Source: Acidovorax sp. GBBC 1281 (GTDB lineage: Bacteria; Pseudomonadota; Gammaproteobacteria; Burkholderiales; Burkholderiaceae_C). Taken from it: a stretch of DNA of 64,000 nucleotides. Within the stretch, counting starts at the first letter, position 1, and every line of letters begins with the position of its first letter. Made by a program: the position numbers and the translations under genes. The notes below the pieces were generated by a model. That model had not been told where the DNA came from, did not search any database, and saw nothing but the letters and a program-made list of their open reading frames with translations. The stretch spans positions 1,310,001-1,374,000 of the forward strand of contig NZ_CP097269.1 of the NCBI RefSeq assembly GCF_028473645.1, given 5' to 3'. Positions 59,891 through 64,000 of this stretch are shown piece by piece.

Positions 59891-59930
59891 GCAGGAACGG
59901 CCCGCTTCAGCGCGTGCCGGGCTGCAGCGG

Positions 59931-61001
59931 TCAGCCCAGGGCCTTCACCACGGCGTCGCCCATCTGCGCCGTGCCCACCTTCGTGGTGCCTTCGCTCCAG
60001 ATGTCCGGCGTGCGCAGGCCTTGGGCCAGCACCTTCTGCACGGCCGCTTCGATGCGCTGGGCGGCCGCTTCCTGGTTCAGGCTGAAGCGCAGCATCATCG
60101 CGGCGCTGAGGATGGTGGCCAGCGGATTGGCCACGCCCTTGCCGGCGATGTCGGGCGCGCTGCCATGGCTGGGCTCGTACAGGCCCTGGTTCTTGCTGTT
60201 GAGGCTGGCCGAGGGCAGCATGCCGATGGAGCCGGTGAGCATGGAAGCCTCGTCCGACAGGATGTCGCCGAACATGTTGCCGGTGACCACCACATCGAAG
60301 GCCTTAGGGGCCTTCACCAGCTGCATGGCGGCGTTGTCCACGTACATGTGCTGCAGTTCCACGTCGGGGTACTGCTGGCCCACTTCGGTGACCCCGTCCT
60401 TCCAGAACTGGAAGGTTTCCAGCACGTTGGCCTTGTCCACGCTGGTGACCTTCTTGCTGCGCTTGCGCGCGGCCTGGAACGCGACGTGGGCGATGCGCTC
60501 GATCTCCGGCTTGGAGTAGCGCATGGTGTCGAAGGCCTCTTCGGCACCGGGGAAGTGGCCGTCCACGGCCGTGCGCCGGCCGCGCGGCTGGCCGAAGTAG
60601 ATGTCGCCCGTCAGCTCGCGGATGATGAGGATGTCGAGGCCCGAGATCAGCTCGGGCTTGAGGCTCGAAGCGCCCACCAGCTGCTCGTAGCAGATGGCCG
60701 GGCGGAAGTTGGCGAACAGCCCCAGGTGCTTGCGCAGGCCCAGGATGGCCTGCTCGGGGCGCAGGGGGCGGTCGAGCTTGTCGTACTTCCAGTCGCCGAC
60801 GGCGCCGAACAGCACGGCGTCGGCGTCCTGCGCCAGCTTCAGCGTGGCTTCGGGCAGCGGGTGGCCGTGGGCCTCGTAGGCGGCGCCGCCGACCAGGGCG
60901 GACTCCATCTCGAACGGAAGGCCCAGCACGTCCAGCACCTTGACGGCCTCTGCCACGATTTCCGTGCCGATGCCGTCGCCCGGCAAAACTGCGATTTTCA
61001 T
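59931..61001 (-). CDS. leuB: 3-isopropylmalate dehydrogenase
   Basis: LeuB oxidises and decarboxylates 3-isopropylmalate in leucine synthesis. The 356-residue product has [32 protein letters not shown] with substrate-binding Arg, and [23 protein letters not shown] with the metal Asp residues. [18 protein letters not shown] is at the NAD site. A repeat copy occupies the 91-bp gap between it and leuD. Confidence 0.97.
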   Translation of the reverse strand: MKIAVLPGDGIGTEIVAEAVKVLDVLGLPFEMESALVGGAAYEAHGHPLPEATLKLAQDADAVLFGAVGDWKYDKLDRPLRPEQAILGLRKHLGLFANFRPAICYEQLVGASSLKPELISGLDILIIRELTGDIYFGQPRGRRTAVDGHFPGAEEAFDTMRYSKPEIERIAHVAFQAARKRSKKVTSVDKANVLETFQFWKDGVTEVGQQYPDVELQHMYVDNAAMQLVKAPKAFDVVVTGNMFGDILSDEASMLTGSIGMLPSASLNSKNQGLYEPSHGSAPDIAGKGVANPLATILSAAMMLRFSLNQEAAAQRIEAAVQKVLAQGLRTPDIWSEGTTKVGTAQMGDAVVKALG

Positions 61002-61007
61002 GTAATT

Positions 61008-61085
61008 GCTTCTCTTTTGATAGCGATATGCCCTAGTGCTTATTGCGCTGCGGGCCGATTGGATACTTGATGTTTGGCTGCCGGC
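61008..61085 (+). repeat. Dispersed intergenic repeat copy between leuB and leuD
   Basis: It contains TTTTGATAGC, CTAGTGCTTATTGCGCTG and GGGCCGATTGG. This is a recognisable degenerate member of the repeat found near 4318, 31122 and 32712. It fills most of the gap between the two leu genes. Confidence 0.55.
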
Positions 61086-61092
61086 AGGCAGA

Positions 61093-61758
61093 TCAGCCCG
61101 CCATGGTGTGGGCCAGCCAGGGCTTGGTGGCCAGGCGCTGGGCCTCGAACACCTTGATCTTGTCGGACTGCCGCAGGGTCAAGCCGATGTCGTCGAACCC
61201 GTTGAGCAGGCAGTACTTGCGAAAGGCGTTCACCTCGAACGGAATCTCTTCGCCCACGACCTCGTCGCGGTTCTGGCGCACGATCACCTGGCGCTCCAGA
61301 TCGATGGTGAGCTGGTAGCCGGGAAAGGCGTGCACCTCATCGAACAGCTGCGCCACGGTGGCCTCGGGCAGCACGATGGGCAGCAGGCCGTTCTTGAAGC
61401 AGTTGTTGAAGAAGATGTCCGCGAAGCTCGGCGCGATCACGGCGCGAAAGCCGTATTGGTCCAGCGCCCAGGGCGCGTGCTCTCGGCTCGATCCGCAGCC
61501 GAAATTCTTGCGCGCCAGCAAGATGGACGCGCCGGCGTAGCGAGGCTGGTTGAGCACGAAGTCCGGGTTGGGCTTGCGGCTCGCCGGGTCCTGGCCCGGT
61601 TCGCCGTGGTCCAGGTAGCGCCATTCGTCGAACAGGTTCACGCCGAAGCCGGTCTTCTTGATCGACTTGAGGAACTGCTTCGGAATGATGGCGTCGGTAT
61701 CGACGTTCTCGCGGTCCATGGGGGCCACGAGGCCTTGGTGGAGGGTGAATTTCTGCAT
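61093..61758 (-). CDS. leuD: 3-isopropylmalate dehydratase small subunit
   Basis: LeuD pairs with LeuC to form the aconitase-type isomerase. The 221-residue product begins [20 protein letters not shown], with [26 protein letters not shown] and [15 protein letters not shown], all LeuD hallmarks. It starts at ATG 61758. It is separated from leuC by two small exported-protein genes. Confidence 0.96.
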   Translation of the reverse strand: MQKFTLHQGLVAPMDRENVDTDAIIPKQFLKSIKKTGFGVNLFDEWRYLDHGEPGQDPASRKPNPDFVLNQPRYAGASILLARKNFGCGSSREHAPWALDQYGFRAVIAPSFADIFFNNCFKNGLLPIVLPEATVAQLFDEVHAFPGYQLTIDLERQVIVRQNRDEVVGEEIPFEVNAFRKYCLLNGFDDIGLTLRQSDKIKVFEAQRLATKPWLAHTMAG

Positions 61759-61796
61759 GGTGTGTGTCCGGAAGAGGGCTCGAAGGCAGCGGTGCG

Positions 61797-62204
61797 TTAC
61801 TGCCCGTTGCTCCAGGTGCCGCCTTTGATGGCGGCGGTGGATGTTTCGCAGGCCTTGCGTTTTTCCTGCACGGCTTCGGGCGACAGGTTGTAGTAGTAGG
61901 AGTCCAGCGGCTGGCCCATCAGCCCCTTGCACGCGCCACTGGCGGGCCGAGGGCACTGCGCTAGGAAGGTCACCTTGCCTGCCTTGCCCCCGAGTTGGGC
62001 CGAGGTCTGCGCCAGGCCGTCGCAGCTCGCCTTGAGCTGCTCGGCCGGAATGCCGGCGGTGAACTCCATGCAGTCCTTCACCGCCACGGTTTTGCCGGCG
62101 ACGGGCACGTTGCCTTCGATCACGCAGGCGCGGTCGGCCGCCAGGGCGGTGGCGGAACCGCCCAGGATGCAGGCGGCAAAGAAGGGCCAGACGACGGCTT
62201 TCAT
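61797..62204 (-). CDS. Hypothetical exported Cys-rich protein
   Basis: The family is not recognised. The 135-residue product has a signal peptide ([23 protein letters not shown]) and a mature part of about 112 residues with six cysteines (in [31 protein letters not shown] and KACETS), suggesting disulfides in the periplasm. AAAGGA lies 9 nt before the ATG at 62204. An upstream in-frame ATG at 62249 overlaps the entericidin stop but would spoil the signal peptide. It lies within the leuC-leuD interval. Confidence 0.75.
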   Translation of the reverse strand: MKAVVWPFFAACILGGSATALAADRACVIEGNVPVAGKTVAVKDCMEFTAGIPAEQLKASCDGLAQTSAQLGGKAGKVTFLAQCPRPASGACKGLMGQPLDSYYYNLSPEAVQEKRKACETSTAAIKGGTWSNGQ

Positions 62205-62245
62205 GCGGCGGTCCTTTCTGAAAGTCTGGGGCGTGGCGTGGCCGG

Positions 62246-62371
62246 TCATTTGGCGGCCCGCTCGATGGCGCTGCCCGCGCGTTGCACGTCCTGGCCCATG
62301 CCCTTGACGGTGTTGCAGCCGGCCAGCAGGCAAGCCAGGGCCAGGGTGAGAAGGGTGGCGGTCTTGTTCAC
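62246..62371 (-). CDS. Entericidin A/B-family small lipoprotein
   Basis: The 41-residue product starts at GTG 62371 and reads [20 protein letters not shown], with lipobox LAGC, then [20 protein letters not shown]. This is the entericidin pattern: a lipoprotein signal followed by a short amphipathic helix. Entericidins of E. coli form an antidote/toxin pair (EcnA/EcnB) affecting cell lysis in stationary phase. Only one member is present here. It is 40 bp after leuC and its stop overlaps ATGA with a frame leading to the next gene. Confidence 0.88.
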   Translation of the reverse strand: MNKTATLLTLALACLLAGCNTVKGMGQDVQRAGSAIERAAK

Positions 62372-62411
62372 GGCAAGTGTCCTTGGGGTGAATGGAATGC
62401 AGCCGTGGCGC

Positions 62412-63833
62412 TCAGGCGAACTGGCGCACGTCCACGAAGTGGCCGTGCACGGCGGCCGCGGCGGCCATGGCCGGCGAGACCAGGTGGGTGCGTCCGCCCG
62501 CGCCCTGGCGGCCTTCGAAGTTGCGGTTGCTGGTGGAGGCGCAGCGCTCGCCGGGCTCCAGGCGGTCGGCGTTCATGGCCAGGCACATCGAGCAGCCGGG
62601 CTCGCGCCATTCGAAGCCCGCGGCCTTGAAGATCTCGTGCAGGCCTTCGCGCTCGGCCTGCTCCTTCACCAGGCCGGAGCCGGGCACCACCATGGCCAGC
62701 TTGATGTTCTTGGCGACCTTCTGGCCCAGCTTCTTGACCACGGCAGCGGCTTCGCGCATGTCCTCGATACGGCTGTTGGTGCACGAGCCGATGAACACCT
62801 TGTCCACGAAGATGTCGTTCAGCGCCTTGCCGGGCTCCAGGTTCATGTAGGTGAGCGCGCGCTCCATGGCGCCGCGCTTGTTGGCGTCCTTTTCCTTGTC
62901 GGGATCGGGCACTCGGGCATCCACGCCCAGCACCATCTCGGGCGAGGTTCCCCAGGTGATCTGCGGCACGATGTCCGCGGCGTTCAGCGTGACCACCGTG
63001 TCGAAGTGCGCGTCAGCATCCGACTGCAGCGTCTTCCAGTAGGCCACCGCCTGGTCCCATTCCACGCCCGAGGGCGACAGCGGCCGGCCCTTCACGTAGT
63101 CGATGGTCTTGTCGTCCACTGCCACCAGGCCGGCGCGCGCGCCCGCCTCGATGGCCATGTTGCAGACCGTCATGCGGCCTTCGATGCTGAGGGCGCGGAT
63201 CGCCGGGCCGCCGAACTCGATGGTGTAGCCCGTGCCGCCCGCCGTGCCGATCTTGCCGATGATGGCCAGCACGATATCCTTGGCCGTCACGCCGGGCGCG
63301 ACCTGGCCGTCCACGCGGATGAGCATGTTCTTGGCCTTCTTGGCCAGCAGGGTCTGCGTGGCCATGACGTGCTCCACCTCGCTGGTGCCGATGCCGTGCG
63401 CCAGCGCGCCGAAGGCGCCGTGCGTGCTGGTGTGGCTGTCGCCGCACACCACCGTCATGCCGGGCAGCGTGGCGCCGTTCTCGGGGCCGATCACGTGGAC
63501 GATGCCCTGGCGCTTGCTCATGAACGGGAAGAACGCCGCCGCGCCGACCTCGGCGATGTTCTTGTCGAGCGTGGTGATCTGCTCCTTGCTGATCGGGTCG
63601 GTGATGCCGTCGTAGCCCCGCTCCCAGCCGGTGGTGGGCGTGTTGTGGTCCGCCGTGGCGACGATGGAGCTGACGCGCCAGACCTTGCGGCCGGCCTGGC
63701 GCAGGCCCTCGAACGCCTGCGGGCTGGTCACTTCATGCACCAGGTGGCGGTCGATGTAGAGGATGGCGGTGCCGTCCTCTTCGGTGTGGACGACGTGCTC
63801 GTCCCAGATCTTGTCGTACAGGGTGCGTCCCAT
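62412..63833 (-). CDS. leuC: 3-isopropylmalate dehydratase large subunit
   Basis: LeuC carries the [4Fe-4S] cluster of isopropylmalate isomerase. The 473-residue product has the first cluster Cys in FIGSCTNSR and the other two in CSMCLAMN, with [16 protein letters not shown] as a further aconitase signature. [17 protein letters not shown] is at the N-terminus. It heads the leuC-ecn-hyp-leuD-leuB unit and is preceded by a probable LysR gene, which may regulate it. Confidence 0.97.
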   Translation of the reverse strand: MGRTLYDKIWDEHVVHTEEDGTAILYIDRHLVHEVTSPQAFEGLRQAGRKVWRVSSIVATADHNTPTTGWERGYDGITDPISKEQITTLDKNIAEVGAAAFFPFMSKRQGIVHVIGPENGATLPGMTVVCGDSHTSTHGAFGALAHGIGTSEVEHVMATQTLLAKKAKNMLIRVDGQVAPGVTAKDIVLAIIGKIGTAGGTGYTIEFGGPAIRALSIEGRMTVCNMAIEAGARAGLVAVDDKTIDYVKGRPLSPSGVEWDQAVAYWKTLQSDADAHFDTVVTLNAADIVPQITWGTSPEMVLGVDARVPDPDKEKDANKRGAMERALTYMNLEPGKALNDIFVDKVFIGSCTNSRIEDMREAAAVVKKLGQKVAKNIKLAMVVPGSGLVKEQAEREGLHEIFKAAGFEWREPGCSMCLAMNADRLEPGERCASTSNRNFEGRQGAGGRTHLVSPAMAAAAAVHGHFVDVRQFA

Positions 63834-63872
63834 GGCGGTCTCTTTGGTGGGTTTCAGGTGGGGTGGATGATT

Positions 63873-64000
63873 TTAGGAAGGCTCGGGCGGGGCAGGTGGC
63901 ACCAAGTGTTCGACCAGCAGCCGGGCCGTGACCGGCAGGGTGTCGAAGTCGCGGGCCACCAGGCGCAACTCGCGCTGGCCCCAGGGTTCGTCGAGCGCGA
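63873..64000 (-). CDS. C-terminal fragment of a probable LysR-family regulator
   Basis: Only the last 42 residues are visible; the gene continues beyond the right edge. The fragment includes LDEPWGQRELRLVARDFDTL followed by PVTARLLVEHL and a Pro-rich end. A W..R.L.LV.R....LP..AR.LV..L pattern is typical of LysR C-termini. It ends 40 bp before the leuC start on the same strand, an arrangement frequent in Burkholderiales. The family call rests mainly on the pattern and location. Confidence 0.6.
   Translation of the reverse strand, partial: ALDEPWGQRELRLVARDFDTLPVTARLLVEHLVPPAPPEPS

Overview
The window reads as a betaproteobacterial chromosome segment, Burkholderiales and most likely Comamonadaceae (Acidovorax-like). 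This rests on protein character (YqcD-type QueF, FimV, DUF4845, DUF3300), high GC, gene order and a dispersed intergenic repeat that I associate with this family. No rRNA, tRNA, insertion sequence, prophage or CRISPR array is visible. Most of the window is conserved housekeeping sequence; the accessory part is about 40.2-48.5 kb.

Layout. 0-6.2 kb: edge of an unidentified membrane protein, rpsT, murJ, a SirB1-type protein, queF, a prolyl-4-hydroxylase-like oxygenase and yaaA. 6.2-15.5 kb: rne and rluC diverge as in E. coli, followed by a HAD phosphatase, a small Rieske protein, an S49 peptidase, an RsmI-like methyltransferase, maf, yceD and rpmF. 15.6-21.1 kb: the fatty acid initiation cluster plsX-fabH-fabD-fabG-acpP-fabF. 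21.1-25.7 kb: envelope-stress operon with a YgfX-like membrane protein, rpoE, rseA, rseB and mucD. 25.7-26.1 kb: a gene-free stretch with DnaA-box-like sequences, a candidate small RNA and a strong terminator. 26.1-34.4 kb: lepA-lepB-DUF4845-rnc-era-recO-pdxJ-acpS-nagZ, many joined by overlapping stop/start codons.

34.7-40.1 kb: a DUF3300 lipoprotein with a hexanucleotide tandem repeat, a short MscS-type channel, a response-regulator diguanylate cyclase and lysS. 40.2-48.5 kb: a compact surface-glycan locus with a GT2 transferase, a GT11 fucosyltransferase, a DUF268-type methyltransferase, a Wzx-type flippase, gmd and fcl (GDP-L-fucose synthesis), a WcaJ/PssY-type initiating sugar transferase and a GT4 transferase. 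No polymerase or chain-length regulator is present. 48.6-49.9 kb: a LON-domain protein and YggT.

49.9-64 kb: accD, trpA, trpB, trpF, truA, fimV, asd, a lipoprotein, then leuB, leuD, a Cys-rich exported protein, an entericidin and leuC, ending in a probable LysR regulator. Apart from the plus-strand lipoprotein, this block lies on the minus strand and follows the usual betaproteobacterial order, except that folC does not follow accD.

I did not find a clear new defence or mobile system. The observations most worth checking are the 25.87-26.08 kb intergenic region, a repeat family that has entered coding sequence in era, and the fucose locus without a polymerase.
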